Shown here piece after piece: positions 15,042 to 24,340 of a DNA stretch of 41,566 bases. The first letter of the stretch is position 1. Every line of letters starts with the position of its first letter. The notes under the pieces are model-generated. The model made no database searches and had not been told where the DNA came from. It worked only from the letters and a program-made list of their open reading frames with translations. A program made the position numbers and the translations under genes. Source of the stretch: Anaerolineae bacterium (GTDB lineage Bacteria > Chloroflexota > Anaerolineae > 4572-78 > J111). The DNA is taken from NCBI GenBank assembly GCA_023382535.1, contig JAHDWA010000076.1, positions 1 to 41,566 on the forward strand. The letters are read 5' to 3'.

Positions 15042-16577
15042 TTACTGTTGCGGGAAACCGGCGTCTTCAGCGGCCAGGGCAAAGGCATTCTGAGCTGCAG
15101 CCACATCCCGGTCGGAGGCAAATTTGGTTACGATGTCGCCAAACTGCTGCTGCCAGGAGGGAATAGCGCCGGAACCGTGGGTCACCATCGGCACGATAGT
15201 GTTGGTGGCAAAATCGGCTGCCGACCCCTTGAAGTAGTCACGGCGGTCGGCGGGGAAGGAGTCGTAGTTGCAGTCGGTGCGGGCGCAGATTGAGCCTTTG
15301 TTCTGGTTAAAGGCTTCCTGGGCATCCTTGCGGGTCATGATCTTCACGAAATTGCGGGCATTTTCAGGATTGGGCGCTTCCTTGGTAATGGCAAAGCCGT
15401 CGGAAACCAGGAAGAACATGCCCTGGTTGCCGGGAGGCGAGTTCCACTTTACCTTGTCGGTTACATTATTGACCACTACTTCACCATAGGCCCAGTCACC
15501 CATTACGTTGAAAGCGGCCTGGTCGTTGATGACCAGGTTAATAGCCCCAACCCAGTTGAGCGTACCGCGGTCTTCGTTGGTGCAATCCAGCATCTTGCTG
15601 TAGTTTTCCAGGGCCTGAGTTACACCGGCATCGCTCCAGGGGACGGTTCCGTGCCACAACCCGTGATTCTTCTCAGCCCCAACCGTACCGGCCAGCACCA
15701 CCTCAAAGAGGTGGCCAAACTCAAAGCCATCGGTGCTGCCCTGCGCCATCGGCACAATACCTTTGGCTTTCAAGGCGTCACAGGCGGCAAAGAACTCGTC
15801 AAAATTGGTCGGCACAGCCACGCCGGCCTGCTCTAACAGATTGATATTGGTCCACATGACGTTGCCCCGGTGAATATTTAGCGGCACGGTATAGGTGTTG
15901 CCGCGAATCTTCAGCAGGTCTTTTAAATCCTGGGGCATCACATCCAGCACCCCGGCTTCGGCCAGGATGTCGTCCACCGGCACCAGATATTTTTCGGGGC
16001 TGTAGAGTTCAGCTTCCAGGCCGGCGTGCATCATGAAGGTATCAAACGGGTCGCCGGCAATGAGCTTATTCAGGTTTGCACCCTTGAAGTTGGTCCCGGC
16101 GCCGCCGGCAATACCGGCATGGACCAGCTCGACATCGGGATATTCGGCCCGATAAATTTTGTAGACTTCGTTGACCCCGGCAAACTCGCCACCGGAAGTC
16201 CACCAGTTGCCCACCAGCAACTGGCCGCCCGCGCCGCTGGCAAACAGCGCGCCCACATCAGCATTGGCGGGGTCAAAGGTAGCCATAAACGCCTGAGCAT
16301 CTTCCTGAGAGGGGATGCGCAGCTTGGAGCCGACTTCTACGACGTCGGGGTTTTCAATTTTGAGATACGAGGGGTCTTCGGCGTTAGCCTGGTTGGTGGC
16401 TGACATGATGGCCCAATAGGCGTTGATGTCGCCATAGAATTTATCGGCCAGCTTTGACAGGGAGTCGTCAGCCTGGACAACATAATCCTCGCCGGCACCC
16501 TGGGCGCTGACCAGCGAGGCCGGCAGCAAGGTAACCAGCAAAGCGAATAGTAAAGCAATCGCTAAAAACTTCTTCAT
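15042..16577 (-). CDS. Secreted sugar-binding protein with N-terminal LysM, paralogue A
   Basis: A 511-residue solute-binding protein, a tandem duplicate of the 13394-14929 product. The signal peptide (about 1-25, ending VSAQG, no lipobox), LysM-like domain (31-90, from DYVVQADDSL to KLRIPS) and binding-protein body (about 110-511) align along the whole length. Four conserved Cys-containing stretches (for example ACDALKAKG, CTNEDRGT, CARTDCNYD) suggest the same disulphides in both copies. ATG 16577 has GGAGGAG at ideal spacing, so the longer frame to 16625 is rejected. It is the first gene after the promoter at 16768-16796 and is probably the most highly expressed in this transporter locus. 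The two copies may differ in sugar affinity. Confidence 0.9.
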   Translation of the reverse strand: MKKFLAIALLFALLVTLLPASLVSAQGAGEDYVVQADDSLSKLADKFYGDINAYWAIMSATNQANAEDPSYLKIENPDVVEVGSKLRIPSQEDAQAFMATFDPANADVGALFASGAGGQLLVGNWWTSGGEFAGVNEVYKIYRAEYPDVELVHAGIAGGAGTNFKGANLNKLIAGDPFDTFMMHAGLEAELYSPEKYLVPVDDILAEAGVLDVMPQDLKDLLKIRGNTYTVPLNIHRGNVMWTNINLLEQAGVAVPTNFDEFFAACDALKAKGIVPMAQGSTDGFEFGHLFEVVLAGTVGAEKNHGLWHGTVPWSDAGVTQALENYSKMLDCTNEDRGTLNWVGAINLVINDQAAFNVMGDWAYGEVVVNNVTDKVKWNSPPGNQGMFFLVSDGFAITKEAPNPENARNFVKIMTRKDAQEAFNQNKGSICARTDCNYDSFPADRRDYFKGSAADFATNTIVPMVTHGSGAIPSWQQQFGDIVTKFASDRDVAAAQNAFALAAEDAGFPQQ

Positions 16578-16597
16578 TGAATAACTCCTCCTTGATG

Positions 16598-16614
16598 TAA
16601 ACATCCGTTGTTTA
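16598..16614. promoter_or_regulatory. Candidate operator upstream of the binding-protein genes
   Basis: Inverted repeat TAAACA-TCCGT-TGTTTA between the promoter (16768-16796) and the start codon of paralogue A. The size and AT/GT-rich half sites are compatible with a LacI- or GntR-type repressor. No regulator gene is nearby. Confidence 0.35.
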
Positions 16615-16767
16615 AGTTTTATCAAAATAAGGGGAAATGGTGAAATCTGGAACGATCCTTCTTTTTGACTTTTTTATCGTCCCTCCTTTCGAGCCAAGCC
16701 TGGGGTGAACCTCAAAAAACTTTATATCGTAATGGAGCAGCAATAACCCGATGTATGAGCCGGGCAG

Positions 16768-16796
16768 ATTCTAACACGAACTCCAAAAACCGTCAA
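16768..16796 (-). promoter_or_regulatory. Promoter for the sugar-transport cluster
   Basis: On the minus strand, -35 TTGACG (16796-16791), a 17-bp spacer and -10 TAGAAT (16773-16768). It lies just beyond the stop of the upstream glycosidase-like gene and about 190 bp before the start of paralogue A, leaving a long leader that contains the candidate operator. Confidence 0.6.
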
Positions 16797-16832
16797 TATG
16801 CCAAATTACCAATCAGGTTAGGGGATTTCCCC

Positions 16833-19217
16833 TCATCGAAGTGTTCGGTATCGCCGTCCTTGCGCGGCGAGTTGTTCCAGCATCTGGCGCGTTTCGGTTT
16901 CGGTGGTCCCGGCCAGCCGTTCGACCTGGCAGCCGGCGGCTCGTAAAACCTGCTCGGCTTGACCGGATACACCACCCGGCCCACCGATAATGGTCACATG
17001 TTTGGCCGATTTAGCTTCCTCAACCGAAAAGCCGATTGTCACCGGGAACTTATCAATATAAGTAAAAGCTCCCAGCAAATCCCACTTGGCCCAGTTACCC
17101 CCTCCTTGATGCCAGAAGAGCATATAGTGTTCGATAGGCTTGGCCACAACCGGAGTTGGGGTGGGGGTAGGTTTCGGAGTTGGCGTTGGGGTAGGTGTTG
17201 GAACAGGCACAGGGGCGGGTACAGTCCCGGCGATCAGACTTTGCACTTTGGCCAAGAGCGGTCCTTTCCAGGTCGGAAAGGTTGCGCCGGGACTGCCTGT
17301 TTTCACGAGATCACTGTAGCCAAAGATTTGATCGGCTGGGATGTCCAGTTGTACCGCCAGTTGAGCCAGCAGTGCGGCTGCCGCATCGAGTTGGGGTTGG
17401 GGCGGGGCTACGCTGGTAAAGTCGCCAATTAAACAGACGCCGGCGCTATCGCCGCTGAAATTACCGGCATGATTCGCCGCGACTTCTAGCGGCTGAGTCT
17501 GGAAGACCTGTCCCTGCGAGGTGATACAATAATGATAGGTAATCCCCGGCAAATTGCGAGTATTCACTTGATAATCGGCTACCCGCTGCACCGTAACAGT
17601 GGGCGGCGTGGCCGTATGATGAATAATCAAGCGGCGAATGGCCGACCGGGCACGGGTAGAGTACTGCTGGCTGGCGCTGCGGGGCAGGCTGGCACTGACA
17701 TCCTGAATCTGGATGAGCGCCTGCGCCGGGGTGGGCGTAGGAACAGGCACAGGGGTAGGGGTAACGACTACCGGCTGCGTGGTGACATTAATGGGCGAAA
17801 CCAGCAATCCTTGATCGCCCTGTGAGGTAAACCAGGTGACTTGTTCCTGAATCATATCCCAGCGTAATTGGTAAATACCAGGTGCATCGGGGGTACGCAG
17901 GCGAGCCTGTAAATTCACCGCGCTATCGGGCGGCACGTCGGCGGGCAGGGCGGTGCGAAAATCAAACTGAGGAGGGAAGGTCAACATTTGGCCGGCCGCA
18001 TTGTACCATTGGAACCCCAGCCGGAAGGGTGTCGTGCCGCCCTGGGTCCAGGTCATGCTGCCAACATTTTGTACCGAAACGGTCAAATCTAACGTTTGGC
18101 CTGCCGGAAGCGTAGCCGGGGTGTTGTGGCCGATGTAACGTGTCCGGTAGGATTGCCGGCTCGCGACCGGTGTAGTGGGAATAGGAATCTCTACCGGCAG
18201 CGGGGTAGGGCTGACCGGAGTGACTTCGGGATTCCATTGATAATTGAAGGCAATGGCATCGCGGAAATCATTCTGGACTCCCTGTTTACCATCAATATGC
18301 CACTTATCGTGCCTCGGCCAGCGGTAGAGAACGGCGGCCCGAATTTGCTGGTTGCCGGCCTTATTCCAATCGTTAATTTCTTTGTAAGCATTTTTGACCC
18401 AACCCCGGTTGGCGTCTTCCCACGGATCGTCCTGGTCCATCTCAGTCAGGTAGACGGGCAGGTTACGCATGGCCGGAGGAATTACATTCATCTGGTCGCG
18501 GTAGGTCCGGAAATGATAATGATATTTCTGGAAAGGGGGTCCCATTTTAGCGTTACTGAAAACAAGACCGGGGTCAACTCCATGAGTGTAGGCATGAATG
18601 GCAATGCCGTCACAATTACCCGGCCCAATAGCCACTAAAATATCCCGCAGATACTGAATGTAGTCACCAATTCCACCCGTCAGATTATTAGCCGTATAAG
18701 CGCCCTGAGCGTCAGCCGCATAAGTTGTTTCAGGGTTCCAGGGTCCAATCGCGCCGACAATAACCTGGTCATCGCTGTGCCCGGGCAGGCGGCGGATGGC
18801 GTTACGGCACAGCCGGTAACAGTCGGCGTACAGGCGAGGCGTAATCGGCTCAGGTTGGTCAGTACCGGGCTTGCGCGGTTGTTCTCGGGCCAGGTTCATT
18901 TCATTGCCAATAATCCAGATATGAGCGCCGGGCGATCTGTTAACAAAATTGGCCGCACGTTGAGCAAAATCTTGATACTTGTTCGGAAGAGGAATCGTCC
19001 CATCGGGGCCGTAGGCATGGTTCAGGCGGACAATCACCCCAAAACCCCTCTCGGCCAGGTCGGTATAGTTGCTGCCTCCCATATCGCCGGGATTCGCCCG
19101 GATTTCCTCCGTGACCAAAACCCACCCTTTCGCCTTCCCGTCAACCAGCATGAGGTGCTCGCCGCCGCGATCATGCATACCGTAAATGTAGAGGGATTCT
19201 CCTTTAGGAATAGCCAT
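16833..19217 (-). CDS. Glycosidase-like / Ig-like / amidase-like / wall-binding fusion
   Basis: A 794-residue multidomain protein. About 1-330 looks like a TIM-barrel glycosidase, with candidate acid/base Glu106 in GNEMN and nucleophile Glu259 in TEMDQ. About 357-475 is an Ig-like domain of the NBR1 central type (SVQNVGSMTWTQGG). A Thr/Pro linker follows. About 520-660 is an Amidase_2/PGRP-like domain: the first zinc His is in IIHHTA (533-534) and Tyr561 is present, but the usual GHxD...CPG reads GYSD (633-636) and GSPG (641-644), so the second His and the Cys ligands are lost. A further Thr/Pro linker leads to a C-terminal block (740-790) resembling a single CWB2 wall-binding repeat (VTIIGGPGGVS, VERLAG). 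No signal peptide is visible although the domains suggest an envelope role. ATG 19217 has AAAGGAG. Confidence 0.7.
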   Translation of the reverse strand: MAIPKGESLYIYGMHDRGGEHLMLVDGKAKGWVLVTEEIRANPGDMGGSNYTDLAERGFGVIVRLNHAYGPDGTIPLPNKYQDFAQRAANFVNRSPGAHIWIIGNEMNLAREQPRKPGTDQPEPITPRLYADCYRLCRNAIRRLPGHSDDQVIVGAIGPWNPETTYAADAQGAYTANNLTGGIGDYIQYLRDILVAIGPGNCDGIAIHAYTHGVDPGLVFSNAKMGPPFQKYHYHFRTYRDQMNVIPPAMRNLPVYLTEMDQDDPWEDANRGWVKNAYKEINDWNKAGNQQIRAAVLYRWPRHDKWHIDGKQGVQNDFRDAIAFNYQWNPEVTPVSPTPLPVEIPIPTTPVASRQSYRTRYIGHNTPATLPAGQTLDLTVSVQNVGSMTWTQGGTTPFRLGFQWYNAAGQMLTFPPQFDFRTALPADVPPDSAVNLQARLRTPDAPGIYQLRWDMIQEQVTWFTSQGDQGLLVSPINVTTQPVVVTPTPVPVPTPTPAQALIQIQDVSASLPRSASQQYSTRARSAIRRLIIHHTATPPTVTVQRVADYQVNTRNLPGITYHYCITSQGQVFQTQPLEVAANHAGNFSGDSAGVCLIGDFTSVAPPQPQLDAAAALLAQLAVQLDIPADQIFGYSDLVKTGSPGATFPTWKGPLLAKVQSLIAGTVPAPVPVPTPTPTPTPKPTPTPTPVVAKPIEHYMLFWHQGGGNWAKWDLLGAFTYIDKFPVTIGFSVEEAKSAKHVTIIGGPGGVSGQAEQVLRAAGCQVERLAGTTETETRQMLEQLAAQGRRYRTLR

Positions 19218-19596
19218 AAGTCACTCCTTTGTGGAATTTAGATTGATAGAAATGCCGGCGAATGAAAAGTAGATTAATACTTACGTCAAGTCAGGTTCTA
19301 ACCTCAAAATTATAAACGAAAACAACAATTGAGAAAAGCTTTTCTTTTCATTTAAGTGCATCTCAAAATTTTGGTAACGCAGGACCCGCAGAACCGCATG
19401 AATTTAAGACAGACCCTTTTCGTTTTAACATCGGTAGTTGGAACAACGCACTAAATGTTGTACAATCAGGCCAGCCACAAGGAGGATCACTAACCACCGG
19501 TGATTGATTGCCGTTCCTGCAGGGGTCGGGCCGATATCTGGCTGGCAACAACGAAAGTATCAAAATAGTTAACATTATGATCGAGTTATTCTTTCA
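19218..19596. other. Divergent intergenic region
   Basis: 379 bp without a convincing gene. It contains a 14-bp palindrome AGAAAAGCTTTTCT near 19332 and a plus-strand promoter at 19438-19466. An AAGGAGG at about 19480 is followed at 14 bases by a 22-codon open frame that I do not accept as a gene. Confidence 0.5.
19438..19466 (+). promoter_or_regulatory. Candidate promoter for the small membrane protein
   Basis: -35 TTGGAA (19438-19443), 17-bp spacer, -10 TACAAT (19461-19466), giving a leader of about 120 bases before ATG 19597. Confidence 0.5.
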
Positions 19597-20109
19597 ATGA
19601 AATCTATTCGTAAGATACTCCCGGTTGGTTATTTATCTGTTGCTATCTTATTTTTCGCCTGTGCGCTGGCGCTGATTGTTTTCGCCGTACTGGAGTTATG
19701 GCACGGCGTGGACCCCCGCGCCGACTTATCTGTAAGAGAGCGTTTCAACTTTATCCTGGAAAGTATTGGCCTGCTGACTATCGCCGTAGCCGCCCTCGAA
19801 CTGGGCCAGACCATCCTCGAAGAGGAAGTGCTGCGCGAAGCTCATATGAGCGCGCCGACACGCGTGCGCCGGTTCTTATCCCGGTTTATGGTTGTCATTG
19901 TCGTCTCCCTGTCGGTTGAGGCTTTAATTGCCATCTTTCAACTGGTCCACGATGATCCGACGCAGTTACCCCAGGCAGCGATGGTCGGCGTGGCAGCAGG
20001 AGTACTGCTGGCGGCATGGGGCTTATTCATCAAGCTCAACCGCAGCGCCGAAGAATTAGAACCCGAAGCCATGGAACAGGCCAAGCAAGAGGATCACAAA
20101 GTAGAATAA
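19597..20109 (+). CDS. Small integral membrane protein of unknown function
   Basis: A 170-residue protein with four likely transmembrane helices (about 10-32, 55-75, 95-115, 127-145) and a charged acidic C-terminal tail rich in Glu and Lys. Between helices 2 and 3 is a conserved-looking amphipathic segment (ELGQTILEEEVLREAH). The layout recalls PsiE-like four-helix proteins but I see no decisive motif. No Shine-Dalgarno is visible before ATG 19597, so the start is uncertain. It is followed after 117 bp by secDF, which has its own promoter, so a functional link is not implied. Confidence 0.65.
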   Translation: MKSIRKILPVGYLSVAILFFACALALIVFAVLELWHGVDPRADLSVRERFNFILESIGLLTIAVAALELGQTILEEEVLREAHMSAPTRVRRFLSRFMVVIVVSLSVEALIAIFQLVHDDPTQLPQAAMVGVAAGVLLAAWGLFIKLNRSAEELEPEAMEQAKQEDHKVE

Positions 20110-20126
20110 GCCACTTTTGGCCTTAT

Positions 20127-20155
20127 TTGACATTGCCATGGCCCAAGACTATAAT
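20127..20155 (+). promoter_or_regulatory. Consensus promoter for secDF
   Basis: Perfect TTGACA (20127-20132), 17-bp spacer and perfect TATAAT (20150-20155), 71 bp before the secDF start. A match this exact suggests strong constitutive expression. Confidence 0.8.
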
Positions 20156-20226
20156 CGGAATGTTTGTATAATTATTCTCGCCCCACTGGAAGAAGCGGGT
20201 GAATAGATAAGGGCACCATTGAATTT

Positions 20227-22716
20227 ATGAAACAACGAAATATCACCATTGTCATCGGCATCTTGCTGCTGACAGCCGTGTTGATCTGGATCAACAGTGT
20301 CAATTTAGAATATACTTATCCTGAAGCAACCGAAGGCGCGCCCGCCGAAGCTGTCCCCTGGTGGGCGGCTTTATTACCCTGGCAAGGCTCTCAACAGCGC
20401 AGTATTGCCGTTCACCAGGGACTGGATTTGCAGGGCGGCTTGCAGGTGGTGCTAGAAGCCGACCTCCCGGCAGGCCAACAACTCCAAGAGGGCGCCATGG
20501 AAGCGGCCCGGGTGATTGTGGACAACCGGGTCAACGGCCTGGGTGTGACCGAGCCGTTGGTCCAGCTTCAAGGCAGCAACCGCATGATTGTCGAGCTGCC
20601 CGGCATCTCGGACCCTGAACTGGCCATCAGTACGCTGCGTGAAACGGGTTTGCTGGAATTTGTAGATGCTCAGTCCAGCCCTATTCCCGAAGGAACAATC
20701 ATCCAAACGAGTTTTGGCGGAGCAGGTCAAGCCAGTTCAACTCAACCTGTAACCGCCACTGATGAAATTTCGGCAACTAGTGAGATTAGCGCCAGCCAGG
20801 TTGCCCCGCCGGCCCAAATTTACCCCACCATCATCACCGGCAGCGATCTGGATCAGGTGAGCAATGCCGGTTTCAACCCCGACCGCCGGGTGGTAGAAAT
20901 TAATTTTAGTCTCAAACCAGAAGGTGGTCAGAAATTTGGGGAGTATACCGGGGCTAACATTGGCAATTTCCTGTGCATCGTTCTGGACAAAAAAGTACTC
21001 TCGTGTCCTACGGTCAATGCCCGGATTGATACAAGTGGCACCATTTCCCTGGGCCAGGATAGTTTGGAGCAGGGCCAGGCTCTGGCCATCCAGTTGAAGT
21101 ATGGCGCCCTGCCGGTGCCACTCAAAGTTGTCGAGAACCGGACGATTGGCCCCACCCTGGGCCAGGACTCGGTCCAGAGAAGTATTCAGGCGGGGGTAAT
21201 CGGCCTGGTCATTGTTTCGTTCTTTATGCTGATCTACTACCGGCTGCCCGGTTTTATGGCCGTCCTGGCCCTGGCGGTCTACGGCCTGCTCAACTTTGCC
21301 CTTTATAAGATTATCCCGGTTACACTTACCTTACCGGCTATCACCGGCTTCATTTTGTCCGTCGGTATTGCGGTAGACGGCAATATTTTGGTATTTGAAC
21401 GATTGAAGGAAGAGCTGCGGGCGGGTCGCAGCTTAAAAACGGCCATGGAACTGGCTTTTAACCGAGCCTGGCCTTCCATTCGCGACTCGGCCTTCAGTAC
21501 CTTAATCACCTGTCTGATCCTGTTCTGGTTTGGCTCTAACTTTGGTGCGGGCGTGGTCAAAGGTTTTGCGATTACGCTGGCCCTAGGTGAGTTGATTCAC
21601 CTCTTTACCAACATTACCGTCACCCGTGCCTTCCTGCGCCTGATGGTGGGGATCACCGGCGAAGGTTTAAAGGACAGGCCCTTCTTGCTCGGCTTTCAAC
21701 GGGAACCGGCAAGCGGCCCTGCACCACGGTGGGCCTCTTGGCTCATGGATATTGTCGGCAAACGGAAATGGTACTACATCTTGTCATTGGTGTTTATCAT
21801 CCCCGGCTTAATCGGAATGATTTTCTCGCAGATCGAATATGGCACACCGTTGAAGTTGGGAATTGATTTTACCAGCGGCTCCTTGATGGAACTGCAGTTC
21901 GAACAGCCGGTCCAACCGGCCCAGGTGCAGCAAGTTTTTGCCAATTTCAGCTACAACGGCCTTGACTTCAAAGACACGGCGGTGACCACCGCCAACCAAT
22001 TGGGGCAGGAAACGATCCTCATTCGTTCCAAATTCCTGGAAGAGGACGCCAAGTCGCAGCTCCAGGAGGAACTGCAGAGCAGGTTAGGTAACTTCAGAGA
22101 ATTGCGCTTTGACTCAGTTGGCCCGACGATTGGCCGAGAGGTGGGCCAGGCCGCCAGCTATGCGATTGCGGCGGCGGCAGTCGCCATTTTGCTGTTCCTG
22201 GTCTTTGCTTTTCGCTCGGTACCCAATGCGTTTCGTTACGGGGTGGCCGCCGTTGTGGCTATGCTCCACGATATTTTGGTCACGGCGGGCCTGTTTGCGA
22301 TTGCCGGATTGACCCTGGGTTGGGAGGTGAATGCGCTGTTCCTGACGGCCATCCTGACGGTTATCGGCTACTCCGTCCACGATACCATCATCGTTTTTGA
22401 CCGTTTGCGTGAGAATCTGCCCCGCCATCGCAATGAGCCGTACGAGGTAGTCTGTAACCGCAGCATTCTGGAAACGCTTAACCGAAGTTTGGCTACATCT
22501 ATCTCCACGATGTTTGTCGTCATCGCCATCCTTCTGTTCGGCGGGGCAACGATCAGACAATTTATCGCCATTATCCTGGTTGGGATTATCAGCGGCACTT
22601 ACTCCTCCATCTTTAATGCTGTGCCGATCCTGGTATCCTGGCAGGTGGGTGAAATTGGTAACCTGTTCCGCCGCCTGACTGGCCGCACGCCCGTCGAAGC
22701 GACCGCCCAGGGCTGA
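20227..22716 (+). CDS. secDF: Fused protein translocase subunit SecDF
   Basis: An 829-residue membrane protein that uses the proton-motive force to help Sec-dependent export finish on the outer face of the membrane. The SecD half has an N-terminal helix (about 5-22), the P1 head with GLDLQGGLQVVLEAD, and a periplasmic head carrying a Ser/Thr/Ala-rich insertion (about 165-200), followed by six helices including GIAVDGNILVFERLKEEL. The SecF half starts near residue 510 and contains GIDFTSGSLMELQFE and GYSVHDTIIVFDRLREN. The conserved Asp residues of both halves, needed for proton coupling, are present. Separate secD and secF genes are commoner; a single fused gene is also known. A bidirectional terminator follows the stop. 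Confidence 0.95.
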   Translation: MKQRNITIVIGILLLTAVLIWINSVNLEYTYPEATEGAPAEAVPWWAALLPWQGSQQRSIAVHQGLDLQGGLQVVLEADLPAGQQLQEGAMEAARVIVDNRVNGLGVTEPLVQLQGSNRMIVELPGISDPELAISTLRETGLLEFVDAQSSPIPEGTIIQTSFGGAGQASSTQPVTATDEISATSEISASQVAPPAQIYPTIITGSDLDQVSNAGFNPDRRVVEINFSLKPEGGQKFGEYTGANIGNFLCIVLDKKVLSCPTVNARIDTSGTISLGQDSLEQGQALAIQLKYGALPVPLKVVENRTIGPTLGQDSVQRSIQAGVIGLVIVSFFMLIYYRLPGFMAVLALAVYGLLNFALYKIIPVTLTLPAITGFILSVGIAVDGNILVFERLKEELRAGRSLKTAMELAFNRAWPSIRDSAFSTLITCLILFWFGSNFGAGVVKGFAITLALGELIHLFTNITVTRAFLRLMVGITGEGLKDRPFLLGFQREPASGPAPRWASWLMDIVGKRKWYYILSLVFIIPGLIGMIFSQIEYGTPLKLGIDFTSGSLMELQFEQPVQPAQVQQVFANFSYNGLDFKDTAVTTANQLGQETILIRSKFLEEDAKSQLQEELQSRLGNFRELRFDSVGPTIGREVGQAASYAIAAAAVAILLFLVFAFRSVPNAFRYGVAAVVAMLHDILVTAGLFAIAGLTLGWEVNALFLTAILTVIGYSVHDTIIVFDRLRENLPRHRNEPYEVVCNRSILETLNRSLATSISTMFVVIAILLFGGATIRQFIAIILVGIISGTYSSIFNAVPILVSWQVGEIGNLFRRLTGRTPVEATAQG

Positions 22717-22732
22717 TACACTGTAAAAATAC

Positions 22733-22767
22733 AAAAAGGCTCCTGTACCTTCTCAGGAGCCTTTTTT
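22733..22767. terminator. Bidirectional intrinsic terminator
   Basis: AAAAAGGCTCCTG (22733-22745) and CAGGAGCCTTTTT pair as a 13-bp stem around an 8-base loop, with T-runs on both strands. It serves the plus-strand secDF gene and the convergent minus-strand histidine kinase gene. Confidence 0.92.
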
Positions 22768-22816
22768 AGTACAAATTTGATTAAAAGATTAGGAGTCCAG
22801 AGTGTCCTTTGAGCTT

Positions 22817-24031
22817 TTATCCATTCAGAGGAAGGCTAAAGGTGAAACGACTGCCTACGCCTGACTCACTCTGCACCCAGATGTCGCCGCCATGCGCTTC
22901 GACAATCTGCTTGGCAATTGCCAGTCCCAAACCGGCCCCGCTTTCCGTTCCATTCGCTTTCACGCGATAAAACTTTTTGAAGATCAGTTCCAGGTCACCC
23001 GGCGCAATGCCTACGCCGGTATCCGCCACGGCCACTTGAACTCGCAACTGATTACCAGATAGAGTGACATCCACAGTACCACCGGCCCGGTTATATTTGA
23101 TCGCATTATCAATCAAGCTCTTCATTACCTGGTGCAGACGCTTGGCATCTCCCTGGATAACAGGCAGATTCTCTTTTGCCTTAAGCGACAGAGTAATATT
23201 CTTCTGCCGAGCCAAGCCCTGCCGGCACTCCAACACCTCTTGAGCCAGTAGGTGAAGATCTACTTTTTCCTTTTGCAGTTGAACGCGGCCCGTTTCCAAC
23301 CGGCTCAAATCAAGAAAATTATTGACCATATGGACCAGATAGACAGCCTCGCGGTTGACCGATTCCAATTCAACCCGCCAATTTTCACTGTTTACACCGG
23401 GATCGGCCAGCATAAACTGGCTAAAATCAATAATGGAGCTTACCGGTGAATGTAACTCTTGGGCCAGCTTGGCTACTTCGTCACTTTGCTCAAACATGCG
23501 CGCGTTTTGAATGGCCACGGCCGCCTGTCCAGCCAGGGTATGAAGCAGGCGAATATCATCACCGGTAAAACCGGCCCGGTGATGCTTGTTATAGACCTCC
23601 AAAACCCCCAACGTTTTTTCTTTGAATTTCAACGGAACACCCAAAATTGAGCAGGCTTCGAACCAGGGGAGTTGGCTGATTTCACTAAAAGAGCGTCCAT
23701 CCTCGAGCAGGTTATCCACTACCAAAAACTCTCCCGTGCGAATAATCCAGCCCGCCAGACTGCCCTCAAAAGGGATGGCTTGCCGCTCCAGGGGCCTGAC
23801 CAATTCTCCGCTAACTGCTTCGAGATAAAGCTCCCCACTTCCTTTATCCACTAACAGCACAGTCGCAACTTCCGTATCGGTCAATTCAGCCGCTTCTTCA
23901 ACGACAAACCGCAGCAAGGGTGCCAGTTCCAGGGTGGCATGCAGCTTGCGGCTGATTTCGAGCATCATTTCCAGTCGCGCCACTTGAATTTCTGCTGATA
24001 AAGGGGGATTGTGGGTAAGGTCTTTCAGCAT
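22817..24031 (-). CDS. GAF-domain sensor histidine kinase
   Basis: A 404-residue soluble sensor kinase. A GAF domain (about 25-180) contains typical blocks such as [16 protein letters not shown] and [19 protein letters not shown]. The H-box is [20 protein letters not shown], with His in ELHSP in place of the common HELRTP. The ATP-binding HATPase domain has the N-box [10 protein letters not shown]1 [11 protein letters not shown]-box FKKFYRV and G2 [13 protein letters not shown]. There are no transmembrane helices, so the signal is probably intracellular. No response regulator is adjacent, so it is an orphan kinase. Start at ATG 24031 (MLKDLT); a TTG seven codons earlier is possible. Confidence 0.9.
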   Translation of the reverse strand: MLKDLTHNPPLSAEIQVARLEMMLEISRKLHATLELAPLLRFVVEEAAELTDTEVATVLLVDKGSGELYLEAVSGELVRPLERQAIPFEGSLAGWIIRTGEFLVVDNLLEDGRSFSEISQLPWFEACSILGVPLKFKEKTLGVLEVYNKHHRAGFTGDDIRLLHTLAGQAAVAIQNARMFEQSDEVAKLAQELHSPVSSIIDFSQFMLADPGVNSENWRVELESVNREAVYLVHMVNNFLDLSRLETGRVQLQKEKVDLHLLAQEVLECRQGLARQKNITLSLKAKENLPVIQGDAKRLHQVMKSLIDNAIKYNRAGGTVDVTLSGNQLRVQVAVADTGVGIAPGDLELIFKKFYRVKANGTESGAGLGLAIAKQIVEAHGGDIWVQSESGVGSRFTFSLPLNG

Positions 24032-24340
24032 CAACGGTACACCATCCTTCAATAAACTGCGGTCTCAATATCTAAAATTCTAACATCAGGGTAATACGCT
24101 GACAAGAGGGTTATGAGTCCCAAATTATTAATACTGGCTTATTTTTTTCTTGACTCACGAGGCTATTTTTCGTTAAAAGTGATTTTTTCCACAAAACTGA
24201 TAGTTTTTGAGAGTCACAGAGTGCTATAATAACCACAGATTGAGCGAGGAAAGCTCTTGTTGTGCCCATTTTTAGCTCAAAACGAAGTGCAAGATTACCA
24301 AGCTGTTAAAACTTGAGGGGGAGGTTCAACTCGTAAAGCA
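24032..24340. other. Divergent intergenic region before the mevalonate genes
   Basis: 309 bp between the histidine kinase and HMG-CoA reductase genes. No gene is seen. It contains an extended -10 promoter at 24222-24230 and a purine-rich GAGGGGGAGG about 16-25 bases before the reductase ATG. Confidence 0.5.
24222..24230 (+). promoter_or_regulatory. Extended -10 promoter for HMG-CoA reductase
   Basis: TG-C-TATAAT (24222-24230) is a perfect extended -10 element. No good -35 lies 17 bp upstream. The leader before ATG 24341 is about 105 bases. Confidence 0.55.

Noticed and set aside
16680..16692. Shine-Dalgarno-like GGAGGG on the minus strand upstream of the receptor genes
   Set aside because: No start codon follows at usable distance; I see no leader peptide.
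16833..19217. Active zinc amidase
   Set aside because: Two of three expected zinc ligands are replaced, so activity is not claimed.
19499..19567. 22-codon open frame after AAGGAGG in the 19.2-19.6 kb gap
   Set aside because: The spacing from AAGGAGG to the GTG is 14 bases, too long, and the peptide has no leader-peptide feature.
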